The notes under the pieces were generated by a model. The model worked only from the letters and a program-made list of their open reading frames with translations. It ran no database searches and was not told the DNA's origin. This document shows, piece by piece, positions 7,274 through 17,500 of a DNA stretch of 22,963 bases (position 1 is its first letter; the number at the start of each line of letters is the position of its first letter). This DNA is from an uncultured Bacteroides sp. (lineage in GTDB: Bacteria; Bacteroidota; Bacteroidia; Bacteroidales; Bacteroidaceae): the NCBI GenBank assembly GCA_900755095.1, contig CAAEFE010000001.1, positions 1-22,963 on the forward strand, in the 5' to 3' direction. The position numbers and the translations under genes are program-made.

Positions 7274-9937
7274 TTACCAACCCGGATTCTGTTTCCAGTT
7301 CTTCAACTGCAGAATCTCACTTTCAGGTATGGGATACCAATACATTTTAGAATCAAACACTCTCTTTTCTACCACAGCACGGGAATAATCAAACTTCTCG
7401 ACGGGATATTCCGGCTTTTCAGGAATCTCTGGTTCTGTTTCATCCCGGGTAAATACACGTACCCAATCTACATCCATCGAAACGTTTCTCAAATTGGCAT
7501 TCCTGTCTTCGGGATAGCCGATACCATTTTCATTCTTTCCTCCGATTTGTCCGGTTATCGCAATGTCCCAGGTTCGCTTTTCTCTTCCCTCCGCTATTGC
7601 TTTGGTTATAAATGTATTATATCTGTCATCATAGTCAATCGTCTTGAATGTATTGGTTACTTTACCATCCAACAGGTAGCTGATGATAGCATGCTTATCC
7701 GGAGAAACCGGGTCCGGATCTACCTGAACGCCATACGTATGGAAGTCTGCTCCCGGATCAAAATCAAGCACTGTATGTCGTCCGTACCCATTCACGTTGA
7801 TTCCCAGATTGCCTGTTTTATTATCATGCAAATGTAAAGCCTGGCTAAGCCGGCGGGGTGAAGCCGTATTCTCAAATTCCTTGACGAAAAACTCTTCGAT
7901 GTCAAGTTCCGCAACACTGGCTCCTGCATAATGACGACACCACGGTCCCATCCATATACCATATATATAAGGTATTTTTGCACGAATCTCAATGCGGGAA
8001 TGCAGAGGGTAATATTTCCCCTGATAACCATATTTGTCGGTATCCCGGCTGGACAAAGCTCCCGACCACCATCCTTCTCTCGTACTGGCAGTGCTTAATG
8101 TCGGAGCCGGTGGATTGTCGTCCTTGGTGGCTGCTATCCGGGCAAAGCTCAATCCGCCACTCCCTTTCTCAATCGTAATCTGTTTTTTACGATAAGTCTG
8201 GATATTTCCGGTGGGTTGTCCATACTGGGAGTTTCCTACCGGAGTGTCGCTTCCATACTGTCCCCAATATGAGTTGTTTATGACCAAATCATTGAATTCG
8301 TCTCCATCGTAATAATGCCATCCTTCCGGAACTTCGTTAGCCGGTATTACGGAATTCCGGGTAACAGCTCTTCGAGCCTGATTCTTACGGGTGATTTCAA
8401 GACCTAGCAAATCTCCTCCGAGTGTTTCTTGCGCAATCTTCCACCGTCTTACATCCCACGAACGATGCTCCTCAAATGCCAGTTCGACACGACGTTCACG
8501 CCGGATACGCTCACGCATTTCGTCCTGCGTCAATCCGGAAGGCAGATTCGGTTGTCCGGCACGGCTGCGCACTCGATTGACGTATTCTGCTATATCCGCA
8601 TTTTCGGGATCGTATTCGTTCAAGGCTTCCGCATAATTCAGGTAAATCTCCGCTAAACGAAACAACGGCCAGATATGTCCCTGACTTCCTCCGCCGGTTT
8701 GGATATTCACATCTTCATTGAGGTATTTTTTCAGATAGAATCCGGTTTTGGTTGCATTGGTAACGCCCAGACCGTCTTTTCCACCGTCCCAATTCTCTAC
8801 CGCCGTGCTTTTCCAAACGGAATCATTCAGCAGAATGGTAGCATTCAACCTGTCATCCCGGTAGAATTGCGGACGAACGGCATTTTCCTCATTCTCCCAA
8901 CTAAAATAGCTGCCATCTTTCATTTCATAAGAGTCTACCAGATTCAACGAAGGATTGATGCCGCCTACCCCACCATAACTGACAGGAAAGTTGTATTTTT
9001 CAAAGTCGGAATTGTTTCCATAACGACGCATCAGAATAAACTCGGAATTCTGAAAGTTATTCTTGAATAAAGTGGCATAACTGCCATACAACGAATATAT
9101 GCCCAGATCAATTACGTCTTTCGCAGCCTGTGCCGCAGCTTTCCATTTCTCCATATCGGAAGGAAGATCGCTTTCCGAAAAATTCTGCCAGTCCAGATAC
9201 AAGGGACTGGCCGCATACAATAAAACTCTGCTTTTCAAAGCCAATGCGGCTCCCTTCGTTGCACGTCCCAAATCCGAATCGATTCCTCGTCCCGGAGTTA
9301 AATCGAGCACTTCGGCTACCTTATCACATTCGCTGGAGATGAATGAGATGCAATCGTCCATAGACGGGCGTGGAGTCTCCGAATAATCCGCATTGACGGA
9401 TAGTGTAGAAGTAATCACAGGTACAGGTCCGAAACGTTTCACCAGCTCGAAATGGAAAAACGCTCTTAAAAAACGGGCCTCATATTTCCATGTTTTCAAG
9501 TCATTCAGACGGTTCTGATATTCATTCTGATTATCCGGATCGAGTCTGTATTTATCCAGATTCACTCTGTCTACATTTTCTATAAATTCATTCGCTATGC
9601 GAATTCCTGCGTAATACTTATTCCACAAATCATCCGGATTGGACCTTGAATTCCAGGCTCCGGTGTTGAAGTGCTGGATGTTGCAGGAGGCATTAGCATG
9701 TTCGGCATCATCGGTAGCGGCATCCAACATAGCTTCGGAACCGATACGGTTGAAACCATCAGGCAGATACCGATAAGCATTGACTAGAAATTTGCTTGTA
9801 CGTTCATAGGAAGTAAAGGTCATCTCGTTGTCGATAAACGAATCATACTCTCTGTCCAGATAATCACTGCATCCGGACAATATGCTGATAGCAGCAAGAG
9901 CATTCAATATGATAGATAAACCTATTGGGTATTTCAT
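7274..9937 (-). CDS. SusD-family lipoprotein with a nested GH16 domain
   Basis: An 887-residue outer-membrane lipoprotein (lipobox ILSGC, Cys23). Residues 24-517 are a SusD/RagB glycan-binding protein with the usual ALALKSRVLLYAASPL and HRSWDVRRW segments. The SusD ending (VVEKRVFDSKMYWYPIPESEI ... QNPGW in outline) appears only at 854-887. In between, residues about 518-843 form a complete GH16 domain with ExDxxE intact (E677-L-D679-I-E-E682). Removing it leaves about 560 residues, a normal SusD length, so the enzyme was inserted into a loop before the last SusD segment and not added to an end. The domain closely resembles the GH16 of the next gene. It would place endo-cleavage directly on the SusC2 lid. 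The reading frame is unbroken across both junctions. Start ATG; 26 bases after susC2. Confidence 0.9.
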   Translation of the reverse strand: MKYPIGLSIILNALAAISILSGCSDYLDREYDSFIDNEMTFTSYERTSKFLVNAYRYLPDGFNRIGSEAMLDAATDDAEHANASCNIQHFNTGAWNSRSNPDDLWNKYYAGIRIANEFIENVDRVNLDKYRLDPDNQNEYQNRLNDLKTWKYEARFLRAFFHFELVKRFGPVPVITSTLSVNADYSETPRPSMDDCISFISSECDKVAEVLDLTPGRGIDSDLGRATKGAALALKSRVLLYAASPLYLDWQNFSESDLPSDMEKWKAAAQAAKDVIDLGIYSLYGSYATLFKNNFQNSEFILMRRYGNNSDFEKYNFPVSYGGVGGINPSLNLVDSYEMKDGSYFSWENEENAVRPQFYRDDRLNATILLNDSVWKSTAVENWDGGKDGLGVTNATKTGFYLKKYLNEDVNIQTGGGSQGHIWPLFRLAEIYLNYAEALNEYDPENADIAEYVNRVRSRAGQPNLPSGLTQDEMRERIRRERRVELAFEEHRSWDVRRWKIAQETLGGDLLGLEITRKNQARRAVTRNSVIPANEVPEGWHYYDGDEFNDLVINNSYWGQYGSDTPVGNSQYGQPTGNIQTYRKKQITIEKGSGGLSFARIAATKDDNPPAPTLSTASTREGWWSGALSSRDTDKYGYQGKYYPLHSRIEIRAKIPYIYGIWMGPWCRHYAGASVAELDIEEFFVKEFENTASPRRLSQALHLHDNKTGNLGINVNGYGRHTVLDFDPGADFHTYGVQVDPDPVSPDKHAIISYLLDGKVTNTFKTIDYDDRYNTFITKAIAEGREKRTWDIAITGQIGGKNENGIGYPEDRNANLRNVSMDVDWVRVFTRDETEPEIPEKPEYPVEKFDYSRAVVEKRVFDSKMYWYPIPESEILQLKNWKQNPGW

Positions 9938-9963
9938 AATTATTATATTTTTGTTCTTACCTA

Positions 9964-12792
9964 TTAAAAATCAATTTTTATTCCCAGGTTGTAGGAACGT
10001 GTCAACGGATATGTAATCAAAGAACTGCTTTCCGGGTCGGCCAATCCGTCAAGATGACTCACGGTGAAAAGATTGCTCGCATTAGCATACACATACAATC
10101 TGGACAATTTTATCGCTCTTGCTATTGACTGGGGGAAGGTATATCCAATCCGGATATTCTTCATTCTGAAGTAGTTTCCGTTTCTTTTCCAATATGTAGA
10201 TATCCGGTAATTGTTTTCAAATGTCCGGGTAGACAAACGGGGATAAGAAGCATTGGGATTCTCCGGTGTCCAGCTGTCGAGAGCCAGTTTTGAAGCAGAG
10301 CCATTGTCGGTAAAGGAATAAGCCAACGGCCCGCTCAAATAGATGTCTCTATTGGCAACGCCATGAAATAAAGCCTCAACGTCTATCCCTTTCCATTCAA
10401 AGCCTATTTTCAAAGCATAATTCCACTCCGGAATATTAGAATATCCCACAGGATAGGAGTCATTGGAATCGACTACTCCATCACCATTTTTATCGATATA
10501 TTTTATATCACCGGGGTTTACTTCTCCAAACTGCGGTACCGGTAAATGTGACTTCAGACTTCCATTCGAATCGAAATCACTCTCCTGATACAGTCCGTCA
10601 GCAACAAGTACAAAAGGAGTATTCACGGAACGTCCTTTACGATATTGATAATCGTAGAGTTTCACTTCTTCCGCCATATCGACAATTTCATTCTTTGCAT
10701 ACCACGCCGATGTTTCAACGTAATAGTTGAAGTTATTTTTAAGACTGCTTTCGTACCTGATCGTACCCTCGAAACCTTGATTCTTTACTTTACCTACATT
10801 CATATAAGGCAATATGTCGCCATAAGAGGCTCCAACAAATCCGGGAATAGTGGAATACGGCTGTGACAGGATATCATATCTTTCTTTATGGAAATAATCG
10901 AATTCTACCGACAGCCCTTTCAGTAAAACTGCATCCAATCCGATATTGAATACACGTTCCTTCTCCCAACTAATATCGGGATTGGCAATCATATCTGCCC
11001 GAAACCCGCCTGTTGATGACGACCCTGTACCTAAAAAATAGGAGCCGTTACTGCTATAAGTCTGGTCGAACAGATAACGTCCGTTCTCATTCTGATTGTT
11101 TCCAACCAGTCCGATAGATGCTCTTAGTTTCAAATATTCAACCCAGTTGATATTTTTCATGAAGTTTTCTTTCGACAGTATCCATCCGGCGGAGAAAGCG
11201 GGAAAGAATCCATATCTTTTTCCAGGAGCATAATCATCACAACCTGTATATGAAGCTGCAAATTCTCCTATGTATTTTTGATTATAAGAGTAAGTTACCC
11301 GCCCTGCATAATTCAAGTATTTAATGTCATCACGACTTCCATATTTCTGATATAAATCAGACAGGAAAAAGATGCTGGCAGTGAGTTGATGTTGCTTGAA
11401 AACGCGATCATAATCCAACTGTGCCTTAAAGTTCAGACGGCTCCAGTCAGTACGGAATCCTTCATCGGATTCCAAAGGAGAATCAGCGCCGTAGGGTGTA
11501 TATAGCACCTCTCCCCCTGCTCCTTTGGAAAGAGAATAACGGGCATAATTCTGATTCTTTATAGATGAATCCGCCATATAGTTGTTGTAGGCAATACCGG
11601 CACTGACACTTAATCCCTTTGTCAGTTTCTCCAGGTCGTATTTAGGCATAAAAATCAGTTGGAAAGTCCGGCTGTTTTCTTTATAAAGCCCTCTGCTGAC
11701 GATATTACCGACCGGGTTGGTAAAAGCGGCATTTCCTCCATACGATCCGTCGGGGTTGTACACCGGAAATGCATTCGGAGCTGTTCTCCATATCGCTCCC
11801 AAAAGTCCGTTGGCAGAACTGCTGCCTCCGGGAATAGAGCGATTACCTACACTCCCGCTAAAATTGAGTCCGGTAGACAGGTGTTTGCTTATCTGGATAT
11901 TCAAATTAGACCTGAAATTAAAGCTCGCATAATAGGCATTCGAGTTTTCCCGGCGTTTTTTATCGGTGTCTTTGTAGAAACCGATGTTCTGCAAAAGATT
12001 CATCATTACATAGTATTGCACCACATCTCCTCCTCCTTTAAAACTTAAATCAGCCATACTCAAAGGAGCTGTATTATTCAAAATGGCCTTTTTCCAGTTT
12101 ACATTGGGGTAAAAGTAAGGATCGGTGTTGTTCTGATAGGCATTCAATTCCTCTGGAGTGTATAAACGAGGCAATCCGTCATTCACACGCGCCTGATTGT
12201 ATAAGGTGGTATAATCATACGCATTGATAGGATCGGGAACGCCCAACGGTTGTTGTATTCCCGTTTGTAAACGGATACTGACTTGCGGAGCGGAAACGCA
12301 TCCTTTCTTGGTTGTCACCAATAAAACACCATTTGCACCACGCATACCATATAAAGCCAGAGCCGAAGCGTCTTTCAATAATGTTACAGACTCGATTTCC
12401 GCAGTGGACAGACTTTCAATCGGGGCTTCGAAACCGTCGACATATACCAGCATTTTTTGTCCGCTTGCATAGGAAGTACGTCCCCGGAGGTAGAGATTCG
12501 CGATAGAGAAATCATAGCCGGGCTCTCCGCTTTGTTGCAACAATGTTAGTCCGGGAAGCTGTCCTTGCAGACTATTTCCCAAGCTTGCGGAAGTAGTTTT
12601 CATCAAATCTTCCCCACGTATGGAAGAAATGGCACTTGTTCGCCTCCATTCCGGTTGTTGCCCATTGGCGACTTCTACAAGTGCAGAGTCGGCTATGTGT
12701 TGAGCAAACAAAACGGGAGCATAAAAAGTGAGAATAGTAGTCAAAAGTATAGCATAACGCTTCCCTTTGTATATACTGTTTATTATTGTCAT
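9964..12792 (-). CDS. SusC-family TonB-dependent transporter 2 (short N-terminus)
   Basis: A 942-residue outer-membrane beta-barrel transporter. A Sec signal peptide ends at about residue 30-31 (VLFAQ), and the plug domain follows at once (about 50-165) with the SusC-typical LYLRGRTS, VYVDGFEAP and LKDASALALYGMRGANGV segments; the rest is barrel, closing with an aromatic C-terminus (KIDF). It lacks both the STN domain and the carboxypeptidase-regulatory-like domain that precede the plug in susC1, and the TonB-box region is degenerate (ALVEVANGQQP where susC1 has LEEVVVVGYGKQ). It lies 29 bases after susD1 and presumably pairs with the SusD-GH16 protein encoded next. Whether it is energised by TonB in the usual way is open. 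Start ATG. Confidence 0.9.
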   Translation of the reverse strand: MTIINSIYKGKRYAILLTTILTFYAPVLFAQHIADSALVEVANGQQPEWRRTSAISSIRGEDLMKTTSASLGNSLQGQLPGLTLLQQSGEPGYDFSIANLYLRGRTSYASGQKMLVYVDGFEAPIESLSTAEIESVTLLKDASALALYGMRGANGVLLVTTKKGCVSAPQVSIRLQTGIQQPLGVPDPINAYDYTTLYNQARVNDGLPRLYTPEELNAYQNNTDPYFYPNVNWKKAILNNTAPLSMADLSFKGGGDVVQYYVMMNLLQNIGFYKDTDKKRRENSNAYYASFNFRSNLNIQISKHLSTGLNFSGSVGNRSIPGGSSSANGLLGAIWRTAPNAFPVYNPDGSYGGNAAFTNPVGNIVSRGLYKENSRTFQLIFMPKYDLEKLTKGLSVSAGIAYNNYMADSSIKNQNYARYSLSKGAGGEVLYTPYGADSPLESDEGFRTDWSRLNFKAQLDYDRVFKQHQLTASIFFLSDLYQKYGSRDDIKYLNYAGRVTYSYNQKYIGEFAASYTGCDDYAPGKRYGFFPAFSAGWILSKENFMKNINWVEYLKLRASIGLVGNNQNENGRYLFDQTYSSNGSYFLGTGSSSTGGFRADMIANPDISWEKERVFNIGLDAVLLKGLSVEFDYFHKERYDILSQPYSTIPGFVGASYGDILPYMNVGKVKNQGFEGTIRYESSLKNNFNYYVETSAWYAKNEIVDMAEEVKLYDYQYRKGRSVNTPFVLVADGLYQESDFDSNGSLKSHLPVPQFGEVNPGDIKYIDKNGDGVVDSNDSYPVGYSNIPEWNYALKIGFEWKGIDVEALFHGVANRDIYLSGPLAYSFTDNGSASKLALDSWTPENPNASYPRLSTRTFENNYRISTYWKRNGNYFRMKNIRIGYTFPQSIARAIKLSRLYVYANASNLFTVSHLDGLADPESSSLITYPLTRSYNLGIKIDF

Positions 12793-12821
12793 ACCTTTTA
12801 TTTTTAGTTAATTGAACATAT

Positions 12822-14579
12822 TTACCATCCCGGATTCTGAAGCATATACCCTTTATCTATTTCGGTCTGCTTGATAGGATGTAAATAAGAACGGTCACTC
12901 CATAATCTGTTTTCAAAGACATAAGGTTTGTAATGTACTTTACCCGGTGCTCCTGTAACAGCGGAGAGCTGCAATCCATACATGGCACCTTTCATAACAC
13001 CTTCATCATCGGCTATCAGCCAACGTCGTATATCCCAGAAACGATGATCTTCATAAGCCAGTTCCACGGCTCGTTCTCTTCGCAGTTTCTCCCTGAACTG
13101 CTCTTTATTCAAAGTGGAAGGAAAGCCCGGCATTCCGGAGCGTTCACGAACTTTCAGGACTGCATCGAATGCTTCTTTCGGGGGAGTTTCATAATATTCA
13201 TTCAAAGCTTCTGCATAATTCAGATAGAGTTCGGCTACCCGGAAGACAATCCAGTCCATATTAGTGGAGTTGCGCGGAGCCGTTGCTCTTAGTACGCGAG
13301 GTACCCATTTGCGAACCAGGTGTTTCGTTTTATCATTGGCTACATTGTGAGCTCCACCGGGCAGAAAATTAAGAATTCCAATCTCTGTATTCCAGTTAGC
13401 TCCATGTGCTGCAATGGTTTGCGCAAAACGAGGGTCCAGTTCGTCGTACTTTTCAAGCAGATCATCGCCACCATCCATATTCCATGTTTGTTGGTTCCCG
13501 TCTTTTTTCTCATAGAAACGCACGAAATTGAAGGTTGTAAAAAGACCGCCGTCGCTCCAACTACTTCCCGCCCATGCCGGTATATTGCTTGTTATGGGAT
13601 GACTGCTTGTTGTGAAATTCCGGTATTTCTTGTTGGCCAGAATTATTTCTTTGTTATCGGGAGCAGTCCACACATGTTCGTAATTTGTTTCAGGTGTTCC
13701 CTCATCGTACAAGTCATAATAGCCAGAAGATTCAACAGCGGTAATGGCTGCCTTGGCTGCTTTAGCAGCTTCATTCCAGCGTTCTTTACTATAGTTTCCA
13801 TATCCTATCAGGTCATTATTTCCACTTAAAGGAAGGTACGGATCGTCGGTATTGAACAAAGGACTCGCCGCATACAGGAGTACTCTGGATTTGAGAGCTA
13901 AGGCGGCTATCCTGTTTGCCCGTCCCACCAATATCGAATTCGTATAATAATCCGGTAATATGGAGGCAGCCCGGTCACAATCGACAAGAATGGAGTCTAC
14001 ACAATCGGAAAATGTATTACGGGGTAGTTTACCATCTTCCGACGGATTTATTCTACGGTATATTATAGGCAGTCCACCATATCTATATACTCCTTCCCAG
14101 AAGACCAAAGCCCGCATAAAATAGGCTTCGCCTCTGGAACGTTTCTTAAAATCAACGTCTCCCGGATCATCGGGCACTTCGTCAATACGTTCAAGCACGA
14201 TATTGCATTTTCGTAATGTCTGCCAACGGGTGTTGTGACGGGGGTCTTCATCCCAGTCTATGCTGCTGTTGTTATGATTGTCCACGTTCCACGAGGCATT
14301 GCCCTTCCCCCAGTTTGCACCTTGTTCGGCTTCATCACACGCTCCTGCCAGGGTTGAGGTTGCACACAGTTTACGGTCGATCCCGCTACTTCCCATCGAG
14401 AACCCCAGCGGCATACCTTCTGCATAGATGCCTGTTATGTATTGTTCTGTCAAAGTCCTGTCGGCAAAGACACCGTCTTCATCCAAATCGACAGAGGGCG
14501 GAGCTTCCAGATAGTCACTACACGAAAACATCAATACAGACGACAGAAGTATTGCACATATATATGTTATTCTTTTCAT
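12822..14579 (-). CDS. SusD-family glycan-binding outer-membrane lipoprotein 1
   Basis: A 585-residue SusD/RagB protein that forms the surface lid of the susC1 importer and binds glycan before transport. It has a clear lipobox (LMFSC, Cys20), the SusD helical motif ALALKSRVLLYAASPLF, the HRFWDIRRWLIA segment and the standard ending with a terminal NPGW. I chose the ATG at 14579; a TTG three codons upstream (14588) would overlap the susC1 stop and give no better signal peptide. The gene begins 5 bases after susC1 ends, consistent with translational coupling in a susCD pair. The length and architecture are ordinary, in contrast to susD2. Confidence 0.93.
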   Translation of the reverse strand: MKRITYICAILLSSVLMFSCSDYLEAPPSVDLDEDGVFADRTLTEQYITGIYAEGMPLGFSMGSSGIDRKLCATSTLAGACDEAEQGANWGKGNASWNVDNHNNSSIDWDEDPRHNTRWQTLRKCNIVLERIDEVPDDPGDVDFKKRSRGEAYFMRALVFWEGVYRYGGLPIIYRRINPSEDGKLPRNTFSDCVDSILVDCDRAASILPDYYTNSILVGRANRIAALALKSRVLLYAASPLFNTDDPYLPLSGNNDLIGYGNYSKERWNEAAKAAKAAITAVESSGYYDLYDEGTPETNYEHVWTAPDNKEIILANKKYRNFTTSSHPITSNIPAWAGSSWSDGGLFTTFNFVRFYEKKDGNQQTWNMDGGDDLLEKYDELDPRFAQTIAAHGANWNTEIGILNFLPGGAHNVANDKTKHLVRKWVPRVLRATAPRNSTNMDWIVFRVAELYLNYAEALNEYYETPPKEAFDAVLKVRERSGMPGFPSTLNKEQFREKLRRERAVELAYEDHRFWDIRRWLIADDEGVMKGAMYGLQLSAVTGAPGKVHYKPYVFENRLWSDRSYLHPIKQTEIDKGYMLQNPGW

Positions 14580-14584
14580 GATTA

Positions 14585-17500
14585 TCAAAAATTTATATTA
14601 AGACCAATATTATATACTTTCTGCAACGGATATGTATTGATTTCAACATTTCCACTTCTCGAAGGTGCTTCCGGGTCCAGATCTACCACATCTGTCCACG
14701 TGAATAAATTGGAACCGTTGAAATATAATCTTACACTATTCAGGTTAAGCCGTTTGACAAAACCTCCGGTAAATGTATATCCTACTTCGAGGTTTTTCAA
14801 TCGCAAATAACTGGCATCCCGTATCCAAAGAGTAGAAGGACGATAGTTGTGATCGGTTTCTCCGTTGGGATTCAGAGACAAACGGGGAAAGGTGATCTTT
14901 TCTCCTGCCTCATACCGTTCCTGTGTCCAACGTTCTTTTATCAGAGATTTCGCACTCTCTTCTCCTTTCGCGAAAGGCCACATCGACCGTCCGAAATATT
15001 TAATGGATACATTGTCGGCTCCCTGAAATAAGATGGAGAAATCAAATCCTTTATATTGCGCTCCGAATGAGAAACCGTAAATAATCTCCGGTACGGGGGT
15101 GTATCCTATCGGGACCATGTCGTAATCATCAATCACTCCATCCTGGTTGACGTCTATATACTTGACGTCTCCCGGTTGCAACTGATTCCCGCTCCATGAA
15201 CTTTTAGGACGGTCTAATGCATTGATTTCTTCCCACGAGTTATAGTATCCGTCAAAAATCAGTCCGAAAAACTGATTCTTTCTTCTTCCGGTAGTCATCT
15301 GATAATCATATCTCTTCTGCACTTCATCCATGTAGATGATTTCATTCCTCGCAAATGAATAATTGAAGCGTGCCCAATAATGGAAATCTTGTATATGATG
15401 TCTAAAATTAAGGTCCATTTCCCAACCGCGATTTTCCATTTCTCCAAAATTATATGCAGGAAGATTAGCACCTATAATCATGGGGGATGTTGATCTGTTG
15501 GCTAATATGTTATTCCGTTTTTCTTTGAATATATCAAATGAAGCAGTCAGACAATTATTGAACAGATTAATATCTACACCGACATTCATCTTTTTCGCCT
15601 TTTCCCAAGTCAAATCAGGATTACCGATTTTATTTTCAACAATCATCAGTGAAGTATACGGATTGGAAGCCAAACCGAAATTATACTTGTTCACACCCGA
15701 ATCGCTCGCTGCTCCATAAGAAGACGGCAGATACAAAAATCGATCACCACCTATCTGATCGTTTCCTACCTCTCCGTAGGACCCTCTCACCTTTAGATAT
15801 TTAACGATATTGTTTTTCGGAAAAAACTTTTCTTCACTGATGACCCAACCTAATGAAACAGCAGGAAAAAATCCGAACCGTTTGCCTTTGGCAAAATTCT
15901 CGGTTCCGTTGTATCCCATATTGAATTCTGCCAAATAACGGGAGGCATATTCATAGGTCAATCGTCCTACCAATCCCTGATAAGCATTAGGTACATAATA
16001 TTGAAGGGAGGGGGAATAATATTTACTCTGATTATACAGAATAAGTGCTGTCGTTTTATGAAGCCCGAAAGTTCTATTATAATCAATTCCAAACTCCATA
16101 TATACTTTCCGGTTCTTATCCCATCCGGTACTTACAGACCAGATACTCTCTTCTGATTGGGGGATCAGATAGATGTAATCCGGATCTTCCGCATCACGGC
16201 GCGCAAGATAATAAGGAAAGGTTTTCGAATATTTCTTACGGCTGTAATAATAGCTATCATACGCGATACTCCCGTGTACGGACAAACCTTTGGTCAGCAA
16301 AGATGATAAATCATAATTCAGACGTAATGTTGTATTGATGTTATTTCTATTATCTTTCTGATAACCGTTGCTTAATAAGGTTTGCCAGGGATTGACGCTT
16401 CCCAATCCATCCTGTATGCGGACAATTTTATTGTCCACCAATCCCGGAGAGCTCAAGGGATTGGCAAAAGAAATAGCTTGCCAGATTCCACTGTTACCGG
16501 AGCCCGGAGTAATCACTCTGCCTATCTGGGCGGCCATTTGAACAGTTGCCGAAAAGTCCCGCGTTATCTGAAAATCGAAATTAGTTCTGAAGTTATAACG
16601 GGTGTTACGGGGATTTACATCATGATCCGAATCTATCTTGGTATGTTTATAGATACCGGTCTGATCGAAATAACTTCCCGATATAAAGTATTTCACACGT
16701 TCTGTACCACCCGAAAGGTTGATGTTATGTTGAGTGCGGGTAGAAAACTTTCTAAGAAAATCGTCTATCCAGTTAGTGTTCGGATGCAAAATCGGATCAA
16801 AGCCATTTCTGTACAATTCAATATCTTTATCCGTGAATTTCGGTTGGTAGGTAGAACCCGAAACCCGGGAGTCATTTTCTAAAGCTTCATTGTATAAAGT
16901 TGCATAATCCGCACTATTCAGATAACTGGGGAGCTGGGTAGATTGCTGCAAAGCAAAATTACCCGAATAGCTCAACCGGGGACGCCCTCTTTCCCCTTTA
17001 CGGGTAGTAATTAATACTACGCCGTTAGCTCCCTTTACTCCATAGATCGCTGTTGCCGAAGCATCTTTAAGTATATTCAATGATTCAACTTCATTCGGAT
17101 CTATGCCGTCAAAATTAGTTCGTTCGATGCCATCGATCATTATTAAAGGAGCCGTGTTGTCTGTAAATGTACTGACACCTCTGATTAACAGACTGGAAGC
17201 GTCTTCGCCGGGAGCACCACTTCTTTGAAAAGCAATCAATCCCGGCATTCGTCCTACCAGCATGTTACTAATATTGGATTGTTGTGTCTGTACCAGTTCT
17301 TTCCTCGAAATAGAAGCGATAGATGCTGTCACACTTTCTTTCTTCTGCTTTCCGTAGCCGACAACAACGACTTCCTCCAGACTTTGCTCGGCTTCTTCTA
17401 TTTCAATAGAAAGCACTTTATTGTCTTTTACAGGTACTGTCGTCGTGACATAACCGATATAACTGATTTCCAAAACTGCATTCGGATTTACAGATAAGGC

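Noticed and set aside
7226..7837. Plus-strand open frame of 203 codons, and similar plus-strand frames elsewhere (for example 1464-2006 and 13320-13829)
   Set aside because: They lie opposite confidently identified minus-strand genes, show no recognisable domain or start context, and look like antisense shadows.
7274..9937. SusD2-GH16 as an artefact of a stop-codon or frameshift error merging two genes
   Set aside because: The SusD C-terminus occurs after the GH16 domain, so a simple merge of two neighbouring genes cannot produce this order.
14580..14588. TTG at 14588 as start of susD1
   Set aside because: It would overlap the susC1 stop; the ATG at 14579 gives a normal lipoprotein signal peptide and a typical SusD N-terminus.
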